Numbered from the stretch's first letter, positions 41,558-50,814 are shown. The stretch is DNA of 64,000 bases from Clostridium folliculivorans (GCF_024341905.1 NZ_BQXY01000001.1:963013-1027012), one strand, 5' to 3'. Numbers and translations: made by a program. The notes: generated from the letters alone by a model not told the origin.

Positions 41558-43037
41558 AGAATTTTTTATTGTTTCTAATTTTGTTAATAAACTTCTTTTT
41601 AGAAATATAAAAAAGATTTATGATAAATATAAATTTTATACTTTGGTTTTCTCATTAATTTTTATCATATTATTATTGTTGTTTTCTGTAGTTTTAAAAG
41701 ATTCAGTTAGTGGCTTGTTTTCTGCTTATGTTACAGGTGGAAGTACAACAAATATATTTTCTCTGATGAAGGCAGTTGGTATAAACACTAGTATAATTAT
41801 ATCAATTTTTTATTTTCTATTAAAAATGCTTTCTCCAGAAGAGGATAATGTTGAAAAGATGTTATCGAATTACGGAGTATCTTATTGGATTAGAAATCTG
41901 AGTATAAATTTAAGTAAGTATACATGGATTATTATAGGATGTGATTTAATTTTATTATCACTGTATTATCCAGCAGTATTAGAATCATTGCTGACAACAG
42001 GTTTTAAGATTACTTTTCTTGTATATATAGTAATTCAAACCATTTTTTATATAATATGTCTGGACATAGTATATAATTTTTCTACTTATGTATTTTATAA
42101 AATTGGCATTAGCTATTATAGGCAAATTACAAACTATTTGTTGGTTGGTATATCAATATATATTTTTTCAAAAATCTTCGGTAATGCTAATCATATTTAC
42201 TCAATTGATTTTGACTATAATATCACATATTTTTGCTCACCGATATTTTTACTTTTTTCAGCTGAATTGAGAAATGTTGTGGAAATTAATAGTATCACTT
42301 ATATTTGTATGCTTTTCTCTATTTGTATAATATTTATATTGTCCAATCTAGTAAAAATTAAGGACAAGAATTGTAAAAGAGCTAGTAGGTTATCAAATAA
42401 AATCCCGTTTCTTTTAAATGAGAAAGCAATAATAACAAAAGAGATAATAGAATATTTTAGGAATAGTGATAATATATCTAGTTTTGTCTGTTCAATTTTA
42501 ATATTGATTGTATTAAAGCAAGTGGTTCATTACAGTTTTGATAGTATGTATGTGGCTGAGGCAATTTTAGCAATCCCAACAGTTTCATTATTTTACTCTT
42601 TTGGGAATGAGCCAAGTATGAAATATATCTATAAGGCAGTATTAAAGGATTCTTATAAAATGCTTATTTATAAATATATTGCAGGTTTAGTTCTGGTTTT
42701 TTTACAGTGTTTTATTATATCTCTATTTTTTAGAAGCGATATGATTTTAAGTAACATTGATATCATAATATTATGTACGTTAGTATCTACTTCAGTTTTT
42801 TCTTTTTTAGGAACTGTTTTTCCTTATAGTCGAAAAAGCACTTTTGGTTCAACAGCAGTGATATGTGCTATAATTTTGTTTTTAATTCCATTAGTTATGA
42901 TCTCAATATATTATGTACAACTTTATACAATATCAATAACTTTAGTAAAAATTGCATTACTAGTGGTGTGGGTTTTGTTACAATCTTTAGCTATTTGGCT
43001 ACAAAATTGTAAGCTATTTAAAGAAGAAAATCTTTAG
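41547..43037 (+). CDS. ABC transporter permease (496 aa)
   Basis: The start is one of two adjacent ATGs overlapping the ATPase gene. The protein has about 10-12 hydrophobic segments in two blocks separated by the polar stretch KDKNCKRASRLSNKIPFLL. No homology is recognisable by eye beyond that of an ABC-2-like permease. It pairs with the adjacent ATPase for peptide export or immunity. A 178-bp AT-rich gap separates it from the protease gene. Confidence 0.82.
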   Translation: MMFREFFIVSNFVNKLLFRNIKKIYDKYKFYTLVFSLIFIILLLLFSVVLKDSVSGLFSAYVTGGSTTNIFSLMKAVGINTSIIISIFYFLLKMLSPEEDNVEKMLSNYGVSYWIRNLSINLSKYTWIIIGCDLILLSLYYPAVLESLLTTGFKITFLVYIVIQTIFYIICLDIVYNFSTYVFYKIGISYYRQITNYLLVGISIYIFSKIFGNANHIYSIDFDYNITYFCSPIFLLFSAELRNVVEINSITYICMLFSICIIFILSNLVKIKDKNCKRASRLSNKIPFLLNEKAIITKEIIEYFRNSDNISSFVCSILILIVLKQVVHYSFDSMYVAEAILAIPTVSLFYSFGNEPSMKYIYKAVLKDSYKMLIYKYIAGLVLVFLQCFIISLFFRSDMILSNIDIIILCTLVSTSVFSFLGTVFPYSRKSTFGSTAVICAIILFLIPLVMISIYYVQLYTISITLVKIALLVVWVLLQSLAIWLQNCKLFKEENL

Positions 43038-43215
43038 AACAAATTTGATATAAATGAAGATCCATTTGGTTTTAAGTTTTTAATATATATATCTTTATGA
43101 TGTTTGATATTTTCACCGCGTTATTATGTATTGTTAGATTTCTTAAGTCAATATTTGCTTTTGTATATTAGTAACTAGAATATACTTATATATGTAAATT
43201 AAATTTGAAAATAAA

Positions 43216-43968
43216 ATGAAGATAGGTAATTTTATGATAAAGTGTTTAAAAAAAGATAAAAGCATAATTATTTCACAATACATTATATATGATTTGGCCT
43301 TAGAAAAAGAATATAGTGTAACAGGTGATGTGAATTCAATTAAAACAATTAGCTCAATTAATCGAGAATGTATGATAAATATTGAATATGATTCAGTTTT
43401 GGAAAAAATTTTTAGAAGATTTTCGCTTAATTATGTAGAAAGATTTGAGATTAAAGGGTTTAGACTTTATGAAATATTTATTAGCGTAATGGGAAAAATG
43501 ACTACTTTTTTTTCTCCTATTATAACTGTATTTACGGCAGTATTATACTTATTAAGCAATAATATCTATTTTTCTTTAATTATAGCTGCATTTTTCTTTA
43601 ACTTTATTATGATATTATCCTTACATGAGTCATTACATTTATATCTGTTTAGGAAATATAAAAATAAAGAATTAGGAATTTTGGCTTGGAAAAATATGAG
43701 TATATCTGTCTATTTACCAAATCTCCCAATGAGCAATAAGAATAGAATTCTAATTTCTATTGTGCCTGCAATAACAAATTTCATAATCGGAGTACTACTA
43801 TTTTTAGTTGTATTTTTTGTGAAAAATGAGATTGTTCAGTTTTGTGTTAGAGTGTTTTTTATTTTTCCATGGATATTCAACATTTTTAGTATAATACCTC
43901 TAGCATCTGATGGAAAACATTTGATTTCAGCGATTAAATCAATAAAACATAAAAACAACGATAAATAA
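43216..43968 (+). CDS. M50/site-2-type membrane zinc metalloprotease (250 aa)
   Basis: Two membrane-embedded active-site motifs are visible. HExxH is in ILSLHESLHLYLF (residues ~140), and the second is FNIFSIIPLASDGKHL, corresponding to the N-x-x-P-x4-DG motif of M50 peptidases. There are four or five membrane helices. The N-terminal ~85 residues are a soluble domain. An alternative start (MIKCLKKDK) at 43234 has a similar ribosome binding site. M50 proteases occur in several peptide clusters (for example skf and yyd), where they process or release the peptide from the membrane. Confidence 0.78.
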   Translation: MKIGNFMIKCLKKDKSIIISQYIIYDLALEKEYSVTGDVNSIKTISSINRECMINIEYDSVLEKIFRRFSLNYVERFEIKGFRLYEIFISVMGKMTTFFSPIITVFTAVLYLLSNNIYFSLIIAAFFFNFIMILSLHESLHLYLFRKYKNKELGILAWKNMSISVYLPNLPMSNKNRILISIVPAITNFIIGVLLFLVVFFVKNEIVQFCVRVFFIFPWIFNIFSIIPLASDGKHLISAIKSIKHKNNDK

Positions 43969-44053
43969 TAGATTCTGGTATTTTGGGGTGTACATTAGAA
44001 ATTACCGATTCTAAATAATTTACGTTTATTAGGACAAAAGGAGCTGTAAGGAA

Positions 44054-44347
44054 ATGAAGAAGAAAATTGAAGTTTTAAATGATAGTAAGGTAGTATTTAG
44101 TGGATATGTTTCTAATATTCCAATTAGAGAATCTGTTGTGCTAAGCAAATGTATTGAGTTATTTGATGATGATGACCCATGTATAATAAATAAAAGTTAT
44201 GCTATTAAAACTATAACGTTAGATATAGAGAAACTTATTGATAAAATTTCTAATAAACAAATAGAAATATGTGACTACTATGACTCTATATTAAATTCAA
44301 TTGATATTGAGAGCCTAGATGAATGCATTATTCAGAAGATAAACTAA
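44054..44347 (+). CDS. Hypothetical acidic protein of the bacteriocin-like cluster (97 aa)
   Basis: The start follows AGGAGCTGTAAGG. The protein is soluble and acidic (CIELFDDDDPCIINKSY), with four cysteines at about residues 36, 46, 76 and 93 (the last two in IEICDYYDS and DECIIQKIN). It lies between the protease and cysteine desulfurase genes. It could be an adaptor, a peptide-recognition protein or an acceptor for the desulfurase. It belongs to no family I know. Confidence 0.6.
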   Translation: MKKKIEVLNDSKVVFSGYVSNIPIRESVVLSKCIELFDDDDPCIINKSYAIKTITLDIEKLIDKISNKQIEICDYYDSILNSIDIESLDECIIQKIN

Positions 44348-44384
44348 ATTTAAAGGGTTAGATGTATGTTTTGGGAGGTAAATT

Positions 44385-45527
44385 ATGAGTGACAAGATCT
44401 ATCTTGATTATGCAGCTACAACTTTTATAAGACCTGAAGTCATTACAGAAATAAATCCTTATTTAAGTGAGTTTTATGCAAATCCCTCATCTTTATACTT
44501 TGATGGAAGACAAAATAAAATTGCTATAAATAGAGCTAGAAAGAATGTTGCGGAGCTTATAAAATGTAATAAAAATGAGGTTTTTTTTACTAGCGGAGGA
44601 TCTGAATCGAACAATTGGGCCTTAAAAGGGATTGCTTTCGCAAATAAATCAAAAGGAAAAAAAATTGTTACTAGTGCTATTGAGCATCACTCAATATTGA
44701 CCACTTGTGATTTTTTGTCAAAAAATGGATTTGAAATAGTTTATTTACCTGTAAATAGTCAAGGAAGAGTGGATCTAAATTTTCTTGAGAACTGTGTATC
44801 TAAAGATACCTTAGTTGTCTCTATAAACTATGCAAATAATGAAATTGGTACGATTCAACCGATGAAGGAAATAGCAGAAATATGTAAAAAAAATAACGTT
44901 TACTTTCACACTGATGCTGTACAAGCTGTAGGGCATATTGATATTGATGTAAAAAATATTGGTATTGATTTACTCTCTATGTCTTCACATAAAATTTATG
45001 GTCCTAAAGGATGTGGAGCACTATTTATAAGGGATGGCGTTATATTAGACAATCTAATCCATGGAGGAAAACAAGAGAGTTTTAGAAGGGCTGGCACAGA
45101 GAATGTTACTGGTATAGTTGGATTTGGAAAGGCTGCTTTGTTATCTAATATTGAATTACAAACTGAGAAAATAAGGTTGTATGAACTTAAAGAATATTTT
45201 TTAGATAAGTTACTTAATGAAAATCCCAATATTATACTTAACAATCCAGATAAATTCAACACCTTGCCTAATAATATAAATATTTCAATTCCAGGAATTG
45301 ATTCACATGAAATGCTATTAAAGCTTGAAAATAGGAATATCTATGTATCCGCAGGAAGCGCTTGTACAGCAGGGAACATCACAGGATCACATGTATTATC
45401 TGCAATCGGATTAGCAGAGGATTTAGCAAAATCAGCAATAAGAATATCATTAGGATTACTTACAACAAAAAATGAGCTTGACTATGTTGTGGAAGTTATA
45501 GGGCAAATAATAAACGAAAGTATTTGA
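44385..45527 (+). CDS. Cysteine desulfurase, NifS/IscS-type
   Basis: This is a full-length class V PLP enzyme (380 residues). It has the N-terminal YLDYAATTFIRPEV, FTSGGSESNNWALKG, the PLP-binding lysine in SSHKIYGPKGCGAL, and the mobile catalytic cysteine in VSAGSACTAGNITGSH. It forms persulfide sulfur from cysteine for Fe-S, thiamine, tRNA or other targets. No scaffold (IscU), ThiI or MnmA gene is adjacent. Inside this cluster it may deliver sulfur or modify thiols of the peptide or of partner proteins, but that is inference. Confidence 0.9.
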   Translation: MSDKIYLDYAATTFIRPEVITEINPYLSEFYANPSSLYFDGRQNKIAINRARKNVAELIKCNKNEVFFTSGGSESNNWALKGIAFANKSKGKKIVTSAIEHHSILTTCDFLSKNGFEIVYLPVNSQGRVDLNFLENCVSKDTLVVSINYANNEIGTIQPMKEIAEICKKNNVYFHTDAVQAVGHIDIDVKNIGIDLLSMSSHKIYGPKGCGALFIRDGVILDNLIHGGKQESFRRAGTENVTGIVGFGKAALLSNIELQTEKIRLYELKEYFLDKLLNENPNIILNNPDKFNTLPNNINISIPGIDSHEMLLKLENRNIYVSAGSACTAGNITGSHVLSAIGLAEDLAKSAIRISLGLLTTKNELDYVVEVIGQIINESI

Positions 45528-45584
45528 TCTATTATTTGTTCGATTTTTTTATAAAGAATAATAAAATAGGAGAAATGTGAACAA

Positions 45585-46178
45585 ATGTCAATAAAAAATG
45601 TCAAATCAATTTTTAAAGGTGGAGTGATTGCTAGTTTACTTATTATAATTGGAATTCTAGTTTATACTAGCATAAATCAAATTTCAGGAACAGCAAAAAC
45701 AAAAGATGATAGTAAAATTAAAATTTCAGATGAAGGAATGGTTTATGGAAATGTAAATGCTCCTGTAAAAATTATAGAATATACAGATTTTAGATGCGCA
45801 AGTTGTAAGAAAAACCATGAAACTAATGCAGACACTATAAAACAGTATATAGACAGAGGAGAAGTTGTATATATACTGAAGCCTACAAATGATGCTGAAT
45901 ATATGAAATTATCAGTAAGCGAAGAAAAAGATTTTAACAATCTCTCTAAGTTATATGGTAGCACATATAATTCTGACACATCAGAGCAAAGTAATAAAAC
46001 TTTATTAGATGGACAATTATATGAAAAAAAATTAGGTGTAGTAAATAAAATTAAAAGTGAAGTAAAAGAGTTAAATCTTGAGATGATTCCAACTACATAT
46101 ATAAATGACACTAAGTTTGTAGGGATAATAAATAAAGATGACTTAATAAGGACAATAGATAAGGAACTTAAAAAATAA
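45585..46178 (+). CDS. Membrane-anchored DsbA-like thioredoxin-fold protein (197 aa)
   Basis: A signal-anchor (GGVIASLLIIIGILVYTSI) is followed by a DsbA/BdbD-like domain. The active site is IEYTDFRCASCKKNHETN (CASC), and the cis-Pro loop is EMIPTTYINDTKFVG. It should work outside the membrane to form or isomerise disulfides. The two-cysteine cluster peptide is the obvious candidate substrate. It is preceded by the desulfurase and followed 32 bp later by a DsbD-like gene that could set its redox state. Confidence 0.87.
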   Translation: MSIKNVKSIFKGGVIASLLIIIGILVYTSINQISGTAKTKDDSKIKISDEGMVYGNVNAPVKIIEYTDFRCASCKKNHETNADTIKQYIDRGEVVYILKPTNDAEYMKLSVSEEKDFNNLSKLYGSTYNSDTSEQSNKTLLDGQLYEKKLGVVNKIKSEVKELNLEMIPTTYINDTKFVGIINKDDLIRTIDKELKK

Positions 46179-46210
46179 AGTGTTTTTGGTTGAGAGGTTA
46201 GGATGCTATT

Positions 46211-47371
46211 ATGAAGAAGAAGAGAATTTTATATAGTATTTGTTTTAGTTTGATTTTAGTTTTAAGTATTTTAGTTAGCAGATCGGACAAGGTAGATGCA
46301 GTTGCAAAAACAACAACAATTACTGGTATCTACTTTTCAGTACCGCTGTGTGGAGAATGTATAGAAGATAAAAAAGTTCTTAATGAAATTTCTTCTAATT
46401 CAAGTATTCTAAAGCTGAAATATAAATTTAATTTTAAAGAATATAGTTTGAATGAAGATCAAAATTTAAAATTGCTTCAGCAATATTATGAATATTACAA
46501 AGTACCTAAAGATGAACAAAGTGTTCCTATTCTTTTTGTAGCTGATAAGTATTATAAGGGTAAAGATGAAATTAAAAATTTACTGCCTAAGTTATTATTA
46601 GATGAAAACGTAAAAGAAACACCTGTATTAGGAAAGTCTGATAGTATTAATTACTTTTCAGTAAAAGATACTTTGAGTATATTCGTGGTTGGATTGCTGA
46701 ATGGTCTAAACCCATGCTCAATTTCAATGTTGTTATTTTTCTTAACGATTATAAATTCTAAAAATGCTGGTATAAAACGAATGGGGTTTGCTTTTGTAGT
46801 TGGTAAGTTTATTACATATTTACTATTAGGATCACTTCTTTATAGTAGCATAAGTAAACTTAATGTTGGATATTACAAGGTTGGGCTTAAGATAGTGTTC
46901 ATTTTATTTTCAAGTTTATTGATATACCTTAATATGAAAGATTTTTTATCTATTAAAAAAAATGATTATAAACATATTAAAAATCAATTACCAAAAAAGG
47001 TTCGTTCATATAACCATAAGTTAATCAATAATTTGTTAGAAGGTAAAAATAGCTATATTCTTATACTTTTATGTTTTATAGTAGGTATTGCAGTATCAAT
47101 TGGAGAATTTATGTGTACTGGACAGATATACGTAGCAACTCTAGCTTATATGGTAAGGTCAAGCACTCAATTTTCGTTAATAGCCTTTTTTCAACTAATT
47201 ATATATAGTAGTGCATTCTGCATTCCACCATTAATAATTACACTACTAATAGATAGAGGAACAAGTATCTTTGATGTATCAGATATAATGAGATCTAAGC
47301 TTCATTATATTAAATTGGCTAATTCAATAGTGATAGCAATATTGTGTATTGCTGCAGTTATATTTTTCTAG
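46211..47371 (+). CDS. Thioredoxin-CcdA/DsbD-like membrane redox protein (386 aa)
   Basis: The N-terminus has a signal segment (YSICFSLILVLSILVS), then a thioredoxin-like domain with CxxC in SVPLCGECIEDKKVL. From residue ~155 there are about six membrane helices with the two CcdA-type membrane cysteines: GLLNGLNPCSISMLLFF and VSIGEFMCTGQIYVATLAYM. DsbD/CcdA proteins pass electrons across the membrane to external thiol proteins. It ends the cluster. A terminator follows. Domain order (soluble CxxC first) differs from E. coli DsbD, whose c-type thioredoxin domain is last. Confidence 0.85.
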   Translation: MKKKRILYSICFSLILVLSILVSRSDKVDAVAKTTTITGIYFSVPLCGECIEDKKVLNEISSNSSILKLKYKFNFKEYSLNEDQNLKLLQQYYEYYKVPKDEQSVPILFVADKYYKGKDEIKNLLPKLLLDENVKETPVLGKSDSINYFSVKDTLSIFVVGLLNGLNPCSISMLLFFLTIINSKNAGIKRMGFAFVVGKFITYLLLGSLLYSSISKLNVGYYKVGLKIVFILFSSLLIYLNMKDFLSIKKNDYKHIKNQLPKKVRSYNHKLINNLLEGKNSYILILLCFIVGIAVSIGEFMCTGQIYVATLAYMVRSSTQFSLIAFFQLIIYSSAFCIPPLIITLLIDRGTSIFDVSDIMRSKLHYIKLANSIVIAILCIAAVIFF

Positions 47372-47410
47372 ATTATAATAAGGCAGGCGAATGTTCACGA
47401 ACTAATAATT

Positions 47411-47447
47411 AAAATAGGATTAGGATTTAATGTCTTAATCCTATTTG
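47411..47447 (+). terminator. Terminator at the end of the bacteriocin-like cluster
   Basis: AAAATAGGATTA and TTAATCCTATTTGT pair around a 10-bp loop. Confidence 0.8.
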
Positions 47448-47449
47448 TA

Positions 47450-47605
47450 GTGTGCCCGGCATGGGAAACAACTTGGAGGTGTAAGTACGCTGTGGGCTTT
47501 TTAGTGGTAGCTACTAGACAAGGGCAAGGGGGTCTATAGTGAGATAGAATATGAAGGAAGCACTAGGCAAAATCTCATCCTAAGGGACACAGACTAATTT
47601 GCAAA
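47450..47605 (+). mobile_element. 5' fragment of a group II intron
   Basis: The sequence starts GTGTGCCCGGCATGGG, the conserved 5' end of bacterial group II introns. It continues with GGAGGTGTAAGTACGCTGTG, GACAAGGGCAAGGGGGTCTA and GAAGGAAGCACTAGGCAAA, which match domain I landmarks. The rest of the intron, including any reverse transcriptase and domains V/VI, is missing, so it cannot splice. Confidence 0.75.
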
Positions 47606-47734
47606 TTATTCAAAAGTTTTAAAGTATTTAAGGTTAGGAGTAACCTTGAGGAAGTTAGAGAAAATCTGGAATTCTACACATCTAATATATAATTTTACAG
47701 CAGACTCAATATATGTTAGTTTATTATTTTTCCG

Positions 47735-47930
47735 CAATCGGGTTAAAAACAGTCCATAATTAGTTATAATAAATCTAGAGTAATCGTCACATAAAACCTC
47801 AGTACCTAAAACTTTAACTAGTTATATTAGTACTTTTCTGAAAGGGGAGGAATTATCATTTTCATAGCCTATGATTACAGCTCCTGTAATTCCAATTAAA
47901 TCACCCAATTCTTCAGAAGTAAAATTTTAT
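47735..47930 (-). pseudogene. XRE-type regulator remnant
   Basis: The minus frame reads TSEELGDLIGITGAVIIGYE, then SPFRKVLI, a stop, and KVLGTEVLCDDYSRF. This is the body of a Cro/CI HTH protein. The start is missing and an internal stop is present. Confidence 0.6.
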
Positions 47931-48111
47931 AAATTTTCTTATTCTGATGAGTAATGTACCAGTTTATTTCAATTTGTTTTCCACAAACTTAAAAACAAAA
48001 TTTTTTGTAAGCTTGCAATAGTGTGAAGCGTGCATATAAAATTATGAGTAAATAGCTTCGTATAAGGTTTTTCTTAAATTTATCACATAAAATAAAAATT
48101 TTTGATGGTAG

Positions 48112-48615
48112 TTAGTAAGTTTCCTTTATAAACTCATTAATTAATTCATTATTTTTATACAAATCCCATGTCTTAAAATTATCGTTATATTCAACATCTT
48201 TTGCGCGATCATACCTAATTATATTACCTTCATAAGAGTAACGATCATCTCCAAGTTTAATTTCTATTAAAATTCTAAGCCCTTTAGGATTAGAATTGCT
48301 AGGAAATACTAATTTTTTTAAGGTTTTATCACTCATTGCAAAATCATCACTAATATTAAAAATATTGTCCATATATTTTTTAATCTCATAACTTGAGCTT
48401 TTCTTTAACTTATAGTCAAAGTAAAGACTTCCTTGAAAATTATAAATCTTACAACTGGATATAAATACGTTTTCTTTTTCTATTTGCTTAGTAAAATCAT
48501 CAACTTCACGGGAAGTTATATACTCCCTACCTGGTGGAAGGAAGAACTTTACTACTGGATAAAGTGATAGAATGAATAAAAATATAGCGGCTAATATTAA
48601 AACCTTTAATTTCAT
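48112..48615 (-). CDS. Secreted or membrane-anchored protein of unknown function (167 aa)
   Basis: The start at 48615 (MKLKVLILAAIFLFILSLYP) follows TTTTAGGAGATTTTTT. The longer frame from 48708 is unlikely. After the signal-anchor the domain (REYITSREVDDFTKQIEKEN, then SLYFDYKLKKSSSYEIKKYM) is alpha/beta. It ends with KTWDLYKNNEL, a string repeated in the truncated copy at 39175. The function is unknown. Confidence 0.75.
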   Translation of the reverse strand: MKLKVLILAAIFLFILSLYPVVKFFLPPGREYITSREVDDFTKQIEKENVFISSCKIYNFQGSLYFDYKLKKSSSYEIKKYMDNIFNISDDFAMSDKTLKKLVFPSNSNPKGLRILIEIKLGDDRYSYEGNIIRYDRAKDVEYNDNFKTWDLYKNNELINEFIKETY

Positions 48616-48822
48616 AAAAAATCTCCTAAAATTGATGATATTATAAATATAACAATAATTACAGTAACTTACAATTTGATTATATAAATGTAGTAAGAAC
48701 TTATTCATTATAATTTATGGAGATTTGACTTAATCATTGAGTTCTACGAAAAATACGAGTCATTTTTTATTGAACTTGGTAAAACCCAACCGTGTCGCTG
48801 CCATTAATAAAATAAAAAAGCA

Positions 48823-48862
48823 AAAGCCAGTTGGAGTAAAACTCTAACTGGCTTTATGTTTC
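48823..48862. terminator. Hairpin terminator
   Basis: AAAGCCAGTTGGAG and CTCTAACTGGCTTT pair around AAAA with AT-rich flanks. It serves the minus-strand membrane protein gene and is bidirectional in form. Confidence 0.8.
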
Positions 48863-49255
48863 ATTGGGACTAGATGTTCTTTTTATATTTCTTAGTGTCT
48901 TAATAATAAATTGGACAATTACTACTGATAGAAAAATAAAAGTCCAGTTTAAAAAAGCATCTCTATATGCGTTTTTAGAAAGCTCACCGATAAATCCGAT
49001 ACACCAGACTGTCAAAAAGATACATAAAATCGAAGCTACGTACTGAACAAATAATTTTACCCATGAGTTTCTTATATTTAAATATCTAAAAATCCCATAA
49101 AAACAAACTCCGATGAAAGTGAATATAGCTCTGATTAAGATATGGCCATTTGTATCACTTGTTGCACCGGTTAATAACTGCCAGGATGAGCTAACTAGGG
49201 TTACCACAGTAAAAATAACAGTAAAAAGTAAAAAAGAATTAATTATTTTCTTCAA
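48854..49255 (-). CDS. Four-helix membrane protein (133 aa, TTG start)
   Basis: A TTG at 49255 follows AAGGGAGGTAATCTATTA. The ATG frame at 49303 would read through this ribosome binding site. Four hydrophobic segments are evident (FLLFTVIFTVVTLV, ILIRAIFTFIGVCFYGIF, VQYVASILCIFLTVWCIG, WTFIFLSVVIVQFII). It resembles small clostridial DUF3021/DUF6608-like membrane proteins, but I am not sure of the family. It lies next to, and divergent from, an AgrC-type kinase. Confidence 0.72.
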   Translation of the reverse strand: MKKIINSFLLFTVIFTVVTLVSSSWQLLTGATSDTNGHILIRAIFTFIGVCFYGIFRYLNIRNSWVKLFVQYVASILCIFLTVWCIGFIGELSKNAYRDAFLNWTFIFLSVVIVQFIIKTLRNIKRTSSPNET

Positions 49256-49506
49256 TAATAGATTACCTCCCTTAAATATGGCTACATTATGTATAAAGTT
49301 CAAAGATTAATTTTCAATCTATGTTTCATCACGACCTTATATATAAATTGTAGTATTATTTTTGAGTATTTCCTTTATAGTGAAAAAAGAAACTATATAT
49401 TATAAAAAATGTATATACTCTTAATATGTAAAGTAAAAAGTGCTACAAGTTTGATAAAAATTGACGTGTATGTAATTAATTGTTAAAATCGTAATGGGGT
49501 GATGGT

Positions 49507-50802
49507 GTGGTATACGTTATGATGTTAGAAGACATAATGATGATAACAATTATTCTATATACAGTTAATTACTATAAGATTTCTATAAAAACCTATATTT
49601 ATATATATATCTGTAGCTATTTATTAAGTTGTCTACTGGTTACTAGGTTTCAAAGCCTTATTGTAATGGGGGTAAGTGTTATTATATTTATTTTTTTAAG
49701 TAGAAACATGAAAAAGATACATGCACTATTCATAACGCTGAGCACTCTATTAACTTGTTTTTTTGCTAACATTATTCAGTTGATAATTTGTTATGGAATT
49801 TTGAAGATTGATGTATACAGTGCTAGAAGTTCTTTTACAACCTACAGTCTTTTAATATTTCTTGGTACTATTATCAGTTTAATTATCGCAATAATACTTA
49901 GAAAAGTTTTAAAAAATAATATGGACAAACTAGCTCTATCTAAAACGAATAAAGAGTATATATTTATGGCGTTGGCTCTTTTGCTGACCATAGTTATTTT
50001 TTATGTTAATTACATTGTGTTTAATAGAGATAATGGGTCATCAAATGAAAAGATGGTACTTAATCTATTATTATATTTTTTATATTTTGGAATGCTGATA
50101 TTTATATATAAGACAATGAAGGAAAGTATTACAAGAAAATTAGAAATCGAAAGTAGAGAAAATGAATTAAAAAACTTAAAAGAGTATACCGAAAATATAG
50201 AATCTTTATATTCAGAGATGAGAAAATTTAGGCATGATTATACAAATATCTTAGCATCTTTAACTGGATATATAGATAATAATAACCTTGATGGCCTTAA
50301 GGAATATTTCGAAAAAGATATACTTGGGCTAAATGAAGCTTTTGAAAAAAGAAATGATAATATAGGTATTTTAAAGAATGTAAAGATTATTGAAATAAAG
50401 GGATTAATTGCATCTAAGTTAATTAAAGCCCAAAAGTTAAATATAGAAACTAGAGTGGAAGTAGTAGACCCTATTAATAAAATTAATATCAATATAATTT
50501 CTATGTGCAGGATTCTTGGAATTTTATTGGATAATGCAATAGATGCAGCACAGGAGAGTTTTGACAAACAGATAGCAATTGCATTAATAAATAGTGGAGA
50601 TTATGTGGTTTTAATAGTTTCTAACTCTGTACCGGAGAATGTAGCACCAATTCATAAAATTTTCAAAAAAGGATTTAGTACAAAAGGTGAAAATAGGGGA
50701 ATAGGTCTTTCAAACCTAAAGGAAATATTAAGTGACTACAGTAAAGCAACCATTGAGACTAAAATAGTTGATGGTGTATTTACTCAAACTTTAAAAATAT
50801 AG
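49507..50802 (+). CDS. AgrC-type (HPK10) sensor histidine kinase (431 aa)
   Basis: A GTG start follows AATGGGGTGATG. Residues 1-215 contain six or so membrane helices. The cytoplasmic part has the HPK10 H box MRKFRHDYTNILASLTGY, the N box CRILGILLDNAIDAAQE and a G box FSTKGENRGIGLSNLKEIL. Such kinases usually detect small peptides made by AgrB/AgrD. Neither gene is recognisable in the window, so the ligand is unknown. The nearby 72-residue peptide system is one possibility. The gene is 12 bp upstream of its regulator gene. Confidence 0.88.
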   Translation: MVYVMMLEDIMMITIILYTVNYYKISIKTYIYIYICSYLLSCLLVTRFQSLIVMGVSVIIFIFLSRNMKKIHALFITLSTLLTCFFANIIQLIICYGILKIDVYSARSSFTTYSLLIFLGTIISLIIAIILRKVLKNNMDKLALSKTNKEYIFMALALLLTIVIFYVNYIVFNRDNGSSNEKMVLNLLLYFLYFGMLIFIYKTMKESITRKLEIESRENELKNLKEYTENIESLYSEMRKFRHDYTNILASLTGYIDNNNLDGLKEYFEKDILGLNEAFEKRNDNIGILKNVKIIEIKGLIASKLIKAQKLNIETRVEVVDPINKININIISMCRILGILLDNAIDAAQESFDKQIAIALINSGDYVVLIVSNSVPENVAPIHKIFKKGFSTKGENRGIGLSNLKEILSDYSKATIETKIVDGVFTQTLKI

Positions 50803-50814
50803 GAGATGATTTAG

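Noticed and set aside
39969..47371. Lanthipeptide, sactipeptide or circular bacteriocin cluster
   Set aside because: No dehydratase, cyclase, radical SAM, YcaO or DUF95-type gene is present and the peptide lacks a typical leader cleavage site, so only a disulfide-type peptide is proposed.
49113..49310. Short plus-strand frame as an AgrD-like propeptide before the AgrC-type kinase
   Set aside because: It overlaps the membrane-protein gene antisense, has no plausible ribosome binding site and lacks a Cys-containing propeptide core.
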